Shown in pieces: positions 33,378 through 42,071 of a stretch of 64,000 nucleotides of DNA. The notes under the pieces are model-generated. The model had not been told where the DNA came from and searched no databases. It saw nothing but the letters and a program-made list of their open reading frames with translations. Each line of letters begins with the position of its first letter. Positions within the stretch are counted from its first letter, which is position 1. This DNA comes from Lysinibacter cavernae (GTDB lineage Bacteria; Actinomycetota; Actinomycetes; Actinomycetales; Microbacteriaceae): the NCBI RefSeq assembly GCF_011758565.1, contig NZ_JAAMOX010000001.1, positions 744,001-808,000 of the forward strand, written 5' to 3'. A program made the position numbers and the translations under genes.

Positions 33378-34217
33378 CTAGAGGCGTGCGGCGTGGATGG
33401 CAGTCACGAGCAGCGCGCGAGCACCAAGGGCGTACAGCTTGTCCATAGTCTGGTTGGCTTCTGCGCGGGGAATCATGACCCGAACAGCTACCCACTCGTC
33501 GTCGCGCAGTGGCGAAACCGTCGGCGATTCGATGCCAGGAGCGATACGCACGGCCTCATCAAGCTGGCCAACAGGCAAGTCGTAGTCCATGATGACGTAC
33601 TGGCGAGCCACAAGCACGCCGTGCAGGCGGCGCATGAGCGTCTGTAGGCCGTCTGCCTCGGTTGGCGCGCTAATCAGCACGGCTGACGACTCAAGGATGA
33701 CAGGGCCGAAAATCTCAAGGCCAGCGGCACGCAGCGTGGCACCCGTCTCGACAACGTCGGCAATGGCATCCGCGACACCAAGGCGAACGGCCGACTCGAC
33801 GGCGCCGTCAAGGCGAACGAGCTTGGCCTTGACATTGCGGGCAGACAGGAAGTTGTCAACGAGTTCTGGATAGCTCGTCGCGATACGCAAACCGTCGAGC
33901 TGGCTGATATCGGAATATTCGCCAACCGGCGCGGCAAAGCGGAATGTCGAACGAGCGAAGTCGAGGCTCGCAACCTCGTGGGCGAGGGATCCAGAATCGA
34001 GCAGCAGGTCGCGGCCGGTGATGCCAACATCGAGCGCGCCGGAACCAACGTAGGTGGCAATATCGCGCGGACGAAGGTAGAAAAACTCAACCTCGTTGGC
34101 ATGGTCGGTGTAGACCAGCTGCTTCATGTCGCGACGCAGAGAATACCCTGCTTCGGCCAGCATCTGGCTGGCGGTTTCGGACAGCGAACCCTTATTGGGA
34201 ACGGCGATACGCAACAT
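33378..34217 (-). CDS. hisG: ATP phosphoribosyltransferase (long form)
   Basis: HisG condenses ATP with PRPP, the committed and feedback-inhibited step of histidine synthesis. The 279-residue length marks the long form with a C-terminal histidine-binding domain ([25 protein letters not shown]). The catalytic part has [38 protein letters not shown], and the PRPP loop near [16 protein letters not shown]. It lies 48 bp after hisE and 59 bp before hisF. Confidence 0.95.
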   Translation of the reverse strand: MLRIAVPNKGSLSETASQMLAEAGYSLRRDMKQLVYTDHANEVEFFYLRPRDIATYVGSGALDVGITGRDLLLDSGSLAHEVASLDFARSTFRFAAPVGEYSDISQLDGLRIATSYPELVDNFLSARNVKAKLVRLDGAVESAVRLGVADAIADVVETGATLRAAGLEIFGPVILESSAVLISAPTEADGLQTLMRRLHGVLVARQYVIMDYDLPVGQLDEAVRIAPGIESPTVSPLRDDEWVAVRVMIPRAEANQTMDKLYALGARALLVTAIHAARL

Positions 34218-34265
34218 AAAAAGTAATCTCTCGGTAGGTCGGGACTCGGTAGCGGGAGTGAGCGG

Positions 34266-34529
34266 TTAGAGGTACCGGTACACGTCTTCGGTGGTGAGGC
34301 CCTTTGCGATCATCATGACCTGCAGGTGGTACAGCAGCTGCGAAATCTCTTCGGCAGTGGCTTCGTTCGTCTCGTATTCGGCTGCCATCCAAACCTCGGC
34401 GGCTTCCTCAACGATTTTTTTCCCAATCTGATGGACGCCGGCATCAAGGCGTGCGACCGTGTCAGACCCTTCAGGACGCTTCTGGGCTTTGTCAGTGAGC
34501 TCGTTAAAGAGGTCGTCGAAAGTTTTCAC
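34266..34529 (-). CDS. hisE: Phosphoribosyl-ATP pyrophosphatase
   Basis: HisE hydrolyses phosphoribosyl-ATP, step 2 of histidine synthesis. The 87-residue all-alpha protein has the MazG-like acidic helices: [16 protein letters not shown] and [13 protein letters not shown], with an N-terminal [20 protein letters not shown]. It ends ...TTEDVYRYL. The start is GTG. It lies 9 bp after rpe and leads the local his genes. Confidence 0.94.
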   Translation of the reverse strand: MKTFDDLFNELTDKAQKRPEGSDTVARLDAGVHQIGKKIVEEAAEVWMAAEYETNEATAEEISQLLYHLQVMMIAKGLTTEDVYRYL

Positions 34530-34538
34530 TGTCCCAGG

Positions 34539-35222
34539 TTACCGTCTTGGACCGGCGTGCGTGTGCGCACCGTGAATGCTGGCCGCCTCGCGAAGCTCTG
34601 CGATGCGATCTGCAGGCACGCCGTTGAACACGCTCGAACCGGCAACAAAGGTGTCAGCGCCGGCCTCCGCGGCAACAACGATGGTGTCGGTCGTGACCCC
34701 GCCATCCACCTGAAGCCACACATCGAGCCCGTGCTTCTTCCTTGCCTCGTCAAGAAGCCGGAGCTTTGGCATCATCGTTTCCATAAACGATTGGCCGCCA
34801 AAACCAGGCTCAACCGTCATGACAAGAATCTGGTCAAACTCGCTCAGCACGTCAAGGTATTGCTCAACGGGGGTGTTCGGTTTGATGGCCATACTTGCGC
34901 GCGCGCCGATGTCCCTCAACTTGCGGGCAAGGGCGACGGGGTCGCTGCTCGCCTCGGCGTGAAAGGTCACCGAGTAGGCACCCATCTCGGCGTAGGCGGG
35001 GGCCCAGCGTTCGGCATCCTCAATCATGAGGTGCACGTCGAGTGGGATGGGCGAAACCTGCTGGAGGCGCGTCACGATGGGAAGTCCCATGGTGAGGTTT
35101 GGCACAAAGTGATTATCCATGACGTCAACGTGAACGAGGTCGGCGGTTGAGATGCGTTCAAGCTCCTGCTGGAGGTTGGCAAAGTCGGCGGACAAGATAC
35201 TCGGGTTAATTCGCTGGGTCAC
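34539..35222 (-). CDS. rpe: Ribulose-phosphate 3-epimerase
   Basis: Rpe interconverts ribulose and xylulose 5-phosphates in the pentose phosphate pathway, feeding PRPP supply for the following his and trp genes. The 227-residue TIM barrel has [26 protein letters not shown] with a metal-binding aspartate, [21 protein letters not shown], and the second aspartate in [11 protein letters not shown], then AGSSVFNG. The start is GTG. A 26-bp palindrome begins 12 bp upstream of this start. Confidence 0.96.
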   Translation of the reverse strand: MTQRINPSILSADFANLQQELERISTADLVHVDVMDNHFVPNLTMGLPIVTRLQQVSPIPLDVHLMIEDAERWAPAYAEMGAYSVTFHAEASSDPVALARKLRDIGARASMAIKPNTPVEQYLDVLSEFDQILVMTVEPGFGGQSFMETMMPKLRLLDEARKKHGLDVWLQVDGGVTTDTIVVAAEAGADTFVAGSSVFNGVPADRIAELREAASIHGAHTHAGPRR

Positions 35223-35234
35223 GATCCCATCCTA

Positions 35235-35306
35235 ACCTGCATCTATTTGCGAGTTTTTGCGGTGAAAACGCGTTTGTGCAGCAAAAACTCGCAAATAGAT
35301 GCAGGT
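35235..35306. repeat. Perfect 26-bp palindrome, family A (copy 1)
   Basis: Arms 35235-35260 (starting ACCTGCATCTATTTGCGAG) and 35281-35306 are exact reverse complements around a 20-base loop containing AAACGCGTTT. It lies between the divergent rpe and oxidoreductase genes, at the 5' end of both, where a terminator would not be expected. The last base of the right arm is the first base of the ECF41-type -35 element. A near-copy lies at 43983-44054. Confidence 0.85.
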
Positions 35307-35332
35307 GTCACAACGGGTGGCTGTGCGCCGTC
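35306..35332 (+). promoter_or_regulatory. ECF41-type sigma promoter
   Basis: TGTCACA (35306-35312), exactly 16 bases, then CGTC (35329-35332) matches the motif reported for ECF41 sigma factors (TGTCACA-N16-CGTC). It stands 36 bases upstream of the oxidoreductase ATG, in an operon that encodes an ECF41-type sigma factor, so autoregulation is likely. Confidence 0.75.
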
Positions 35333-35368
35333 TTATAGGTAACAGGTTCACGATCGAGGAGATTTCTC

Positions 35369-36664
35369 ATGGCACGGCAGTTCACACATTCACCGCACGT
35401 TGTTGTGCTCGGAGCGGGATATGCGGGGGTCATGGCGGCCAATCGCATCGCGGGGGCACCGGATGCTCCGGTCGTCACCCTCGTGAACGCGGAGGCCGAA
35501 TTTGTGCAGCGCATCCGGCTGCACGAATACGCGGCGGGCGGGATGCACCCGACGGTTTCATTTGACGGGCTGCTGCGGTCAAACATCCGGCTCGTTGTCG
35601 CCGAAGTGAGCCGAATTATCCCGGCCGAGCGACGGATTGAGCTGGTCGCACGTGCGGCTGGTCAACATCCTGACCTGGTGAACAACTCGCTCGAATACGA
35701 CTATCTGGTGTATGCCCTCGGCAGTAATCAGCTGGACAAGACTTCAGATTCGTATTCTGTTAATTCACTGGCCGGCGCAGCTGCACTTCGCGCACGCCTT
35801 GGCGACCCCTTACCGTCGGCCCCGCTGGTTGTGCTCGGCGGAGGCCACACCGGGGTTGAGACGGCGGCGGAACTCGCCGAATCACGTTGGGCAGCTGCGG
35901 CAGGTGCCCACGCTCACCACCGCGTCCGACTGCAGACCACCGGCCTGCTGCTCCCGGGTGCCAGCGAAAAGACTCGGCGAGTTGCCCACCGAGACCTCCG
36001 GCAGCTCGGTGTCGAGGTGGTTGAACACTGCGACCCAGCTGCCATCCCCTCCGGCTCCATCGTCATCCGTTGCACCGGATTTGCCAACGCAACCGTGGCA
36101 GCGGCAAGCGGATTGCCCGTTGATTTGGCGGGCCGGCTGCTCGTAGATTCGACCCTCCGCTGTGCTGCTCAACCGTTGCCACCCGAAGACGGCCGGACAC
36201 CCTCTGACAAGGCGGGGTTCGATCGGATCTTTGGCGCGGGCGACGGTGCCCGAATCAGCGCCCCCGGTTACGAATATGTGCGCCAGTCCTGTGCAGCAGC
36301 CCTTCCACAGGGTGCCCACGTCGCCGACAACGTGCTCCGAGCGCTGCGCCGCGAACCGTTGCTTCCTCTCGACGCAGGATTTGTTGCTCGGTGCGCGAGC
36401 CTCGGACGCTCACGGGGCATCATTGAGTTTGTGGATGCCGCAGATAGCTCGAGGCCGTTTCGCCTAACCGGCTGGGCCGGCGCGCGCACGAAAGAAGCAA
36501 TCTGTAACATGACCCTCACGTGGCTTGGCCAAGAACGAACGGCGCACAAACGCTACCGCTGGTTTTCGGGCCCTCGGACGCTTCACGCTGAGACAGCGGC
36601 TTCCCGGCCGAATACGCCAACGCAACCCGTATTACCGCCCGCAGACGAGAGGTACGCAAGATGA
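35369..36664 (+). CDS. FAD-dependent NAD(P)H oxidoreductase (NDH-2-like)
   Basis: The 431-residue flavoprotein has an N-terminal FAD Rossmann motif VVVLGAGYAGVMAANRI (11-27), the YDYLVYALGS segment, a second dinucleotide motif VVLGGGHTGVETAAELA near 153-169, and a final FAD motif IFGAGDGA near 290. This is the order seen in type II NADH dehydrogenases and related quinone or disulfide oxidoreductases. No membrane anchor is obvious; the electron acceptor is unknown. GAGGAG gives a strong ribosome site. Its stop overlaps the sigma factor start (ATGA), and an ECF41-type promoter lies upstream, which makes it the likely target gene of that sigma factor. Confidence 0.85.
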   Translation: MARQFTHSPHVVVLGAGYAGVMAANRIAGAPDAPVVTLVNAEAEFVQRIRLHEYAAGGMHPTVSFDGLLRSNIRLVVAEVSRIIPAERRIELVARAAGQHPDLVNNSLEYDYLVYALGSNQLDKTSDSYSVNSLAGAAALRARLGDPLPSAPLVVLGGGHTGVETAAELAESRWAAAAGAHAHHRVRLQTTGLLLPGASEKTRRVAHRDLRQLGVEVVEHCDPAAIPSGSIVIRCTGFANATVAAASGLPVDLAGRLLVDSTLRCAAQPLPPEDGRTPSDKAGFDRIFGAGDGARISAPGYEYVRQSCAAALPQGAHVADNVLRALRREPLLPLDAGFVARCASLGRSRGIIEFVDAADSSRPFRLTGWAGARTKEAICNMTLTWLGQERTAHKRYRWFSGPRTLHAETAASRPNTPTQPVLPPADERYAR

Positions 36665-37548
36665 CAGGGGTCAGCAACCCATTCGCCGATGACCGACGCC
36701 TGCTCCTGAGCATTGCGTACAACATCACCGGCAGCATCAGCGATGCGGAGGACCTCGTCCAGGCCGGATACCTACGCTGGCAGGCGAGGCCAACCGACAG
36801 GCAAGTCGAGCATCCACGGGCCTACGCCGCCCAAATCGTGACACGTCTTGCTCTCGACCTCCTCGACTCACCGGCCAGGCGCAACGAACAGTACGTCGGT
36901 CCGTGGCTGCCGGAGCCGTGGGAAACCATCGATGTGCCAGAGCCAGCATCCGAGCACGGGCCACACGCCACTGCAGAACTGTCCGAGCGGGTATCGACGG
37001 CCTTGCTTGTTGTCTTGCACACCCTGAGCGAAGATCAGCGCGCAGCCTTTGTACTTCACGATGTGTTTGGGTTCAGCTACCCGGAAACCGCTGCAAGTAT
37101 CCAAAAGTCGGAGGCCGCAACTCGTCAGATCCTGCACCGTGCCCGCGAGCACGTCAAGGCAGGGCGTCCGCGCATCGAGGTGAGCGCGCGGGAGCATCGA
37201 CAAACGGTTCAGCGGTTTGCCGACGCTGCCAGCACCGGCGATGTGCAGTCGCTGCTGAGCGTGATCGCGCCGAATGCCATCCTGGTTGGTGACGGCGGCG
37301 GTAAGGCTAACGCCGTGCGCCGGCCGGTACTTGGCCGCGTGCGCATCCTGCGGTTCCTGCTCGGAATCTGGCTGAAGCGGGCCCGCGACACGGTGACGAC
37401 CATCCGGCAGGTCAACGGGAGGGATGCACTCGTGATCAACGAGCACGGCCGAACGACTGCCGTGTTTGAGTTTGACGTGCTCGACGATGGGGTCGCCCAG
37501 ATTCTCGTGCAGCGAAACCCTGACAAACTCGCTCGATTTGACGCATAA
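36661..37548 (+). CDS. ECF41-type RNA polymerase sigma factor with SnoaL-like tail
   Basis: The 295-residue protein has sigma region 2 (DAEDLVQAGYLRW, 28-40), region 4 (LSEDQRAAFVLHDVFGFSYPETA, 122-144, and a helix ending REHV), and a C-terminal NTF2/SnoaL-like domain. The three hallmarks of group ECF41 are present: WLPEP at 82-86 in the linker, DGGGK at 211-215 and NPDKL at 286-290. In this group the fused tail replaces an anti-sigma factor. ECF41 genes are typically beside a carboxymuconolactone decarboxylase, oxidoreductase or epimerase gene; here the partner is the overlapping upstream oxidoreductase. The inducing signal is unknown. Confidence 0.9.
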   Translation: MTGVSNPFADDRRLLLSIAYNITGSISDAEDLVQAGYLRWQARPTDRQVEHPRAYAAQIVTRLALDLLDSPARRNEQYVGPWLPEPWETIDVPEPASEHGPHATAELSERVSTALLVVLHTLSEDQRAAFVLHDVFGFSYPETAASIQKSEAATRQILHRAREHVKAGRPRIEVSAREHRQTVQRFADAASTGDVQSLLSVIAPNAILVGDGGGKANAVRRPVLGRVRILRFLLGIWLKRARDTVTTIRQVNGRDALVINEHGRTTAVFEFDVLDDGVAQILVQRNPDKLARFDA

Positions 37549-37583
37549 GTGAGGCGACGTATGGCCGCTGCTAACCTCAAACT

Positions 37584-37970
37584 ATGAGCACACCCGAGAC
37601 CTGGATCCCCCACAACCGCGAAGATGGTGAGCTGGTTGGCTGGATTCTGCCTGAAGGCGACGGCTTCGTGACGTTCGATCTGCTCGGCCGGCAGCACACC
37701 GCGCATCCCGTTGACTGGTTGGATGCGGAACAGGCGCTTGAAGCGCTCGGCATCGGCTACCTGGCGAACATCTACGCCTACCGAGTCAGCGCGGATGATT
37801 GGGCGCGCGTGCGCATCGTTGAACTCTCGACCGAGGGCGTCACCGTGAAGGAAGACGACTACGGGGATGTTGTCGCTGATCTGCCCCGCTACCGCCTGCC
37901 GTTTCCGGTCACTGACGACCTGCGCTTGCTGGAGGATGCCCCGGGCCCTGTGCGCGGGCAGTTCAACTAG
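37584..37970 (+). CDS. Conserved hypothetical protein
   Basis: The 128-residue acidic protein has no membrane segment or signal peptide. It reads as a small beta-rich domain (LVGWILPEGDGFVTFDLLGR), a helix (DWLDAEQALEALGIGYLAN), then VRIVELSTEGVTVKEDDYG and RYRLPFPVTDDLRLLED. I do not recognise the family. It starts 35 bp after the sigma factor gene on the same strand and may be read through from it, but no functional link is visible. A hairpin follows its stop. Confidence 0.7.
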   Translation: MSTPETWIPHNREDGELVGWILPEGDGFVTFDLLGRQHTAHPVDWLDAEQALEALGIGYLANIYAYRVSADDWARVRIVELSTEGVTVKEDDYGDVVADLPRYRLPFPVTDDLRLLEDAPGPVRGQFN

Positions 37971-37978
37971 CTCGACAG

Positions 37979-38041
37979 AAATCTGTTCGCCCCAAAAGCC
38001 GGTTAAACCGCAGAAAAAACCGGATTATGGGGCGAATAGAT
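37979..38041. terminator. Hairpin between convergent genes, family B palindrome (copy 2)
   Basis: Arms 37981-38002 (ATCTGTTCGCCCC...) and 38020-38041 pair over 22 positions with about four mismatches, around a 17-base loop. It sits 8 bases past one stop and 5 bases past the rsmB stop, so it can serve both genes. The outer core is shared with 29729-29791. Confidence 0.75.
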
Positions 38042-38046
38042 CGGCG

Positions 38047-39483
38047 CTACGCGTCCTTCGTGAGCAGCGCCACAAACATCGCATCGGTTCCGTGGCGGTG
38101 CGGCCACAGCTGCACAGAGAGCTCGTCTGAATCGCCGAGGTCGACCTCGTGCGGTGCGACGCCGTTCAGCACCTCGCGAGCCGAGAGCTCGGTCAGTTCC
38201 GGATGCTTCTTCAGCAGGCCGTTGACCACCTGACGGGTCTCTGCACGGTGCGGCGAGCACGTGACGTACGCCAACAGCCCGCCAGGCTTCAGCGCCTCCG
38301 CCGCGGCATTGACCAGCTCATCCTGCAGCACCGAAAGCGGCGGAATGTCGCCTGGGCTCTTGCGCCAGCGAGCCTCTGGGCGGCGGCGAAGCGCGCCAAG
38401 ACCGGTGCAGGGCGCGTCGACAAGGATGCGGTCGAACCCGTCGGGGAATCGTTCCGGCGCCGTGCGTCCGTCGCCGACCACAACATCCACAGTGTCTTGC
38501 ACGGCCAAAATTGAGCGGCGCACGAGGTTGGCGCGGGCAGGCACAACCTCGTTTGCGATGACGTGCGCACCACCGAGTCTGGCCTCTGCACCGAGCACGG
38601 CACTCTTGCCGCCGGGGCCTGCGCAGAGATCAAGCCACTGCTCCCCCTCGGCAATGCCCCTAGCGCGCGATAAGATGAGCGCCGCGACCTGCGAGCCCTG
38701 ATCTTGCACGCGCATCCAGCCGTTGCTTGGGCCTGTCACAACGGAAGGGTCTCCACCGTCAAGTGTGTAGCCGATTGGGGAAATGTTTGACGTCTCCAGC
38801 GTGACATCGTCAGGGATCCGCTCGGCAATTGCGATAGGGCTGCCCGGCAGTTCCGCGAGGCTCACAAGCGGAGGGATGTTGTCGGCGGCCAACAATGTCG
38901 GCAGCTCATCGGTACGCCCCTCGGCGCGCAGCGCGGTTCGCAGGGCCCGGATGATCCACTCTGGATGCGAATACTCGGCGGCGAAGCGCTGATCGTCGGT
39001 TGACAGCCCCTCGAGTACGTCGTCGAGCCACTCCTGCGGCTCGCGCCGACCGAGCGCACGCAGCACTCCGTTGACAAACCCAACGGCTGACTGTCGCCCG
39101 ACGCGTTTCTGCAGATCAACGGTCTCGTTGACTGCCGCATGCCCGGCAACCCGCATGCTCAAGATTTGGTGCGCGCCGAGGCGAAGGATGACGAGGGCGA
39201 CGGGGTCAATCGAGGTGACGTCACGTTTGGCAGCCAGCTCGATCACACGGTCGTAGTAGCCCTGCATCCGCAGCGTTCCATATACCAACTCGGTCGCAAA
39301 GCCTCGGTCGGCTGCGCTGAGCCCTGAGTCACGGAGTCGCGATGGAAGCACCAGGTTCGCGTAGGCATCCGAGTCGCGGACCTCTGCGAGCACCTCGTAG
39401 GCGATGAGACGTGCGTTTGGCTGCATGGTGCGGTCCGTTCGTTGGGCTGAGATGTGATGCTGAGTTTGGTGCTGTGCCGGCAT
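38047..39483 (-). CDS. rsmB: 16S rRNA (cytosine-967-C5)-methyltransferase
   Basis: RsmB methylates C967 of 16S rRNA. The 478-residue protein has an N-terminal NusB-like RNA-binding domain (NARLIAYEVLAEVRDSDAYAN, RGFATELVYGTLR) and a C-terminal Rossmann methyltransferase. That part has DLCAGPGGKSA for S-adenosylmethionine, the LVDAPCTGLGALRRRPEARW motif IV with its PC, and the catalytic cysteine in YVTCSPHRAE. The ATG at 39483 overlaps the fmt stop as TAATG, supporting coupling; an internal ATG at 39426 is an alternative. Confidence 0.95.
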   Translation of the reverse strand: MPAQHQTQHHISAQRTDRTMQPNARLIAYEVLAEVRDSDAYANLVLPSRLRDSGLSAADRGFATELVYGTLRMQGYYDRVIELAAKRDVTSIDPVALVILRLGAHQILSMRVAGHAAVNETVDLQKRVGRQSAVGFVNGVLRALGRREPQEWLDDVLEGLSTDDQRFAAEYSHPEWIIRALRTALRAEGRTDELPTLLAADNIPPLVSLAELPGSPIAIAERIPDDVTLETSNISPIGYTLDGGDPSVVTGPSNGWMRVQDQGSQVAALILSRARGIAEGEQWLDLCAGPGGKSAVLGAEARLGGAHVIANEVVPARANLVRRSILAVQDTVDVVVGDGRTAPERFPDGFDRILVDAPCTGLGALRRRPEARWRKSPGDIPPLSVLQDELVNAAAEALKPGGLLAYVTCSPHRAETRQVVNGLLKKHPELTELSAREVLNGVAPHEVDLGDSDELSVQLWPHRHGTDAMFVALLTKDA

Positions 39484-40418
39484 TATTCGGCCGTGAGCTG
39501 TTCTTGGCGCTGGCCGCGGAACCAGTCAGTTGCTGCCATTGGCTTTTTACCCGCAGGCTGGACAACCGTGAGTTGCAGGGGCGAGGTTGCGGTTGCCACA
39601 AGAACGCGTCCGTCTCGCAGGATGATGGTGCCGGCGCTGACCTGCTCGATTGCGGCATCCCCAGAGGCAGCGTCGACGCGAGCCAGTTCAAGAACCTTGA
39701 CTCGCTGGCCGTTGACGTCGGTATAGGCACCTGGTTCGGGTGTCACGCCGCGAAAACGCGCATAGACAGCGTCTGCCGGCTGCGTCCAGTCGAGATGACC
39801 ATCACTGTTGCCAAGCTTTTTCGCGTAGGTTCCGTCACCCTCCTGCTCGGCGAACACCGCGGTTCCGTCGGCGATGGAGTCGACGGCGTCGAGCACATCT
39901 TTGGTTCCGTCAACCGCATACTGAGCGAGCACGTCGCCGGCCGTTGCTGTGTCGGAGAATGGGATGCTCCGCTGGCGGAGGATGGCCCCCGCATCCAGTG
40001 CCTCGACCAACCGGAATAGTGTGATGCCGTTCTCTGTTTCACCGGCGATCAGCGACTGCTGCACGGGGGCGGCGCCCTTCCATGCAGGAAGTAGAGAAAA
40101 GTGCAGGTTGATCCAGCCGTGCGTCGGGGTGTCAAGCAGTGCGCGAGGCACGAGCCCGCCGTACGCAACAATGACGCCGAGTTCCGGCCGATAGGAAGCG
40201 ACGGCGTCCGTAATCTCAGCCGTCATGCGGTTTGCCTTAATGACGGGGAGACCAAGCGCTTGGGCGGCAACCGCCACCGGCGACGGGGTCAGGACTCGTT
40301 TGCGACCGAGTGGAGCATCCTCGCGGGTCACCACTGCGACTACCTCGTGCGTTGAGCCGTGGAGCGCTTCGAGGGTCGGCACGGCAACCTCCGGGGTTCC
40401 GGCAAAAACGATCCTCAT
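39483..40418 (-). CDS. fmt: Methionyl-tRNA formyltransferase
   Basis: Fmt formylates initiator Met-tRNA using 10-formyl-tetrahydrofolate. The 311-residue protein begins MRIVFAGTPEVAVPTLEAL, has the folate and catalytic segment INLHFSLLPAWKGAAPVQ, and GITLFRLVEALDAGAIL. The C-terminal OB-like tRNA-binding domain follows, with PGAYTDVNGQRVKVLE. It is coupled to rsmB; def and priA are not in the window. It starts 90 bp downstream of the ABC ATPase stop. Confidence 0.96.
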   Translation of the reverse strand: MRIVFAGTPEVAVPTLEALHGSTHEVVAVVTREDAPLGRKRVLTPSPVAVAAQALGLPVIKANRMTAEITDAVASYRPELGVIVAYGGLVPRALLDTPTHGWINLHFSLLPAWKGAAPVQQSLIAGETENGITLFRLVEALDAGAILRQRSIPFSDTATAGDVLAQYAVDGTKDVLDAVDSIADGTAVFAEQEGDGTYAKKLGNSDGHLDWTQPADAVYARFRGVTPEPGAYTDVNGQRVKVLELARVDAASGDAAIEQVSAGTIILRDGRVLVATATSPLQLTVVQPAGKKPMAATDWFRGQRQEQLTAE

Positions 40419-40508
40419 ACTTCGGCTCCTGTGTTCGCGTCAGTGCACTAGTTTAGCCGTTCCCTCAACGCAAGTTCGCGCCGCCACGTTGGGGCGCCAC
40501 GGCACCGC

Positions 40509-42071
40509 TCACAGCCGCAGCGACGTCGAACTCGCAATCAGTTCCCTGGTAAACGGATGCCGGGGCTCGGCCAGCACCCGCTCGGTTGGTCCCTGCTCCA
40601 CGATCTCTCCGTCGCGCATGACCAGCAGGTTGTGGCTCAGTTCTCGCACCACTGCGAGGTCGTGCGAGATAAACATCAGCGAGAGTCCGTCCTCGGCCTG
40701 CAGCTGCTTAAGCAGCGCGATAATGTCAGCCTGCACAGAGACGTCGAGCGCGCTCACAACCTCATCACACACCAGCACGGCTGGCTCTGGCGCCAGGGCG
40801 CGAGCAATCGCGACCCGCTGACGCTGCCCACCAGAGAGTTCCTTCGGGAGGCGACCACCGAGCGACGCTTCGAGCCCGACTTTGGCGAGGAGGGCATCCA
40901 CGCGCTGCCGAAGCGCAGCACCCTGCAGATGAGGCAGGGCCTCGGCGATTGAGGCGCCAACCGATCGGGCCGGGTTGAGCGCCGAGTACGGATCCTGATG
41001 CACCAGCTGGATGTGGCCCCGCATCGGCCTGCGACGACGCTCGCTGAGCGCGGTCCAGGGTTCGTCGTTCAGCAAGACGGAGCCGGCATCCGCGCGTTCG
41101 AGGCACATCACGATACGGGCGATAGTGCTCTTTCCTGAACCAGACTCCCCCACGATGCCAAGCGTTTCCCGCTCGCCAAGGCTAAAAGACGCATCCTTCA
41201 GCGCGTCAAGCACACTGCCGTCTGGGCTATGGAAGCTCTTCCGAAGGCCAGCTGCGCTGAGCACGGTACGCGAAATCGCCGTCGATACTGGGGCTGTGCC
41301 GTGGGGAATCGCCGCAACGAGCCGACGGGTGTAGGGATGCTGGGGCGCTCGCAAAATCTCGTCCGGAGTTCCTCGCTCAACAACAACACCGTCGAGCATC
41401 ACAAGCACGGTGTCGGCTATGTCACGGACCATCCCAAGATCGTGGCTCACGAGCAGCAGGCCCATGCCGTCGTCCGTTAATTCTCTGAGCAACCCAACGA
41501 TGTGCCGCTGCACGGTGCTGTCGAGGGCCGTTGTTGGCTCATCAGCGATCAGCAGTCGGGGGCCCGCCGCGATGCCCTGGGCAATGAGCGCCCGTTGCCG
41601 CAAACCGCCTGACAACTCGTGCGGATACGCACGCCCAATCGAGTCAATGCGAGGCAGTTTCACCCGTTCGAGCAAGCCCGTGACGCGGTCACGGCGATCC
41701 CTCCGATTGCCAACCCCGCGGACCTTCAGCGGCTCCGCAACGGCGTTGCCGATTCGTTGGAGCGGGTCAAGCGACAGCAGCGCATCCTGGCTCACGAGCC
41801 CAACGCTGACGCCACGGCGCTCACGCCAGCCTGCCTCGCCAAGTCCACGCACATCCTCGCCGCACAGGTCGAGCACATCAGCCTCGACTCGGAGTTCGGG
41901 CGAGACCAGACCGATCAGGCTGCGCGTGACGAGGGTCTTGCCGGAGCCGGACTCCCCCACAATCGCGACACACTCGCCAGCTCGAACCGTCAGGCTCACG
42001 CCGTCAACCAGCATCCGCTCGGTCGAGGCGATGCGCAGGTTGACGAGCTCTGCAACAACATCCATCGTCAT
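40509..42071 (-). CDS. Peptide/nickel-type ABC transporter, fused double ATPase
   Basis: The 520-residue protein fuses two ABC ATPases of the Dpp/Opp type. Domain 1 has Walker A GESGSGKTL, Q-loop LVSQDALLSLDPL, signature LSGGLRQRALIAQ and Walker B LLIADEPTTALD. Domain 2 has GESGSGKST, LVHQDPYSALNP, LSGGQRQRVAIARA and VLVCDEVVSALDVS, where the catalytic Glu is kept but the usual PT is VV. The GL in the first signature is a mild deviation. It powers the two permeases upstream, which it overlaps by 4 bases. The substrate, peptide or metal chelate, cannot be told from sequence. Confidence 0.92.
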   Translation of the reverse strand: MTMDVVAELVNLRIASTERMLVDGVSLTVRAGECVAIVGESGSGKTLVTRSLIGLVSPELRVEADVLDLCGEDVRGLGEAGWRERRGVSVGLVSQDALLSLDPLQRIGNAVAEPLKVRGVGNRRDRRDRVTGLLERVKLPRIDSIGRAYPHELSGGLRQRALIAQGIAAGPRLLIADEPTTALDSTVQRHIVGLLRELTDDGMGLLLVSHDLGMVRDIADTVLVMLDGVVVERGTPDEILRAPQHPYTRRLVAAIPHGTAPVSTAISRTVLSAAGLRKSFHSPDGSVLDALKDASFSLGERETLGIVGESGSGKSTIARIVMCLERADAGSVLLNDEPWTALSERRRRPMRGHIQLVHQDPYSALNPARSVGASIAEALPHLQGAALRQRVDALLAKVGLEASLGGRLPKELSGGQRQRVAIARALAPEPAVLVCDEVVSALDVSVQADIIALLKQLQAEDGLSLMFISHDLAVVRELSHNLLVMRDGEIVEQGPTERVLAEPRHPFTRELIASSTSLRL

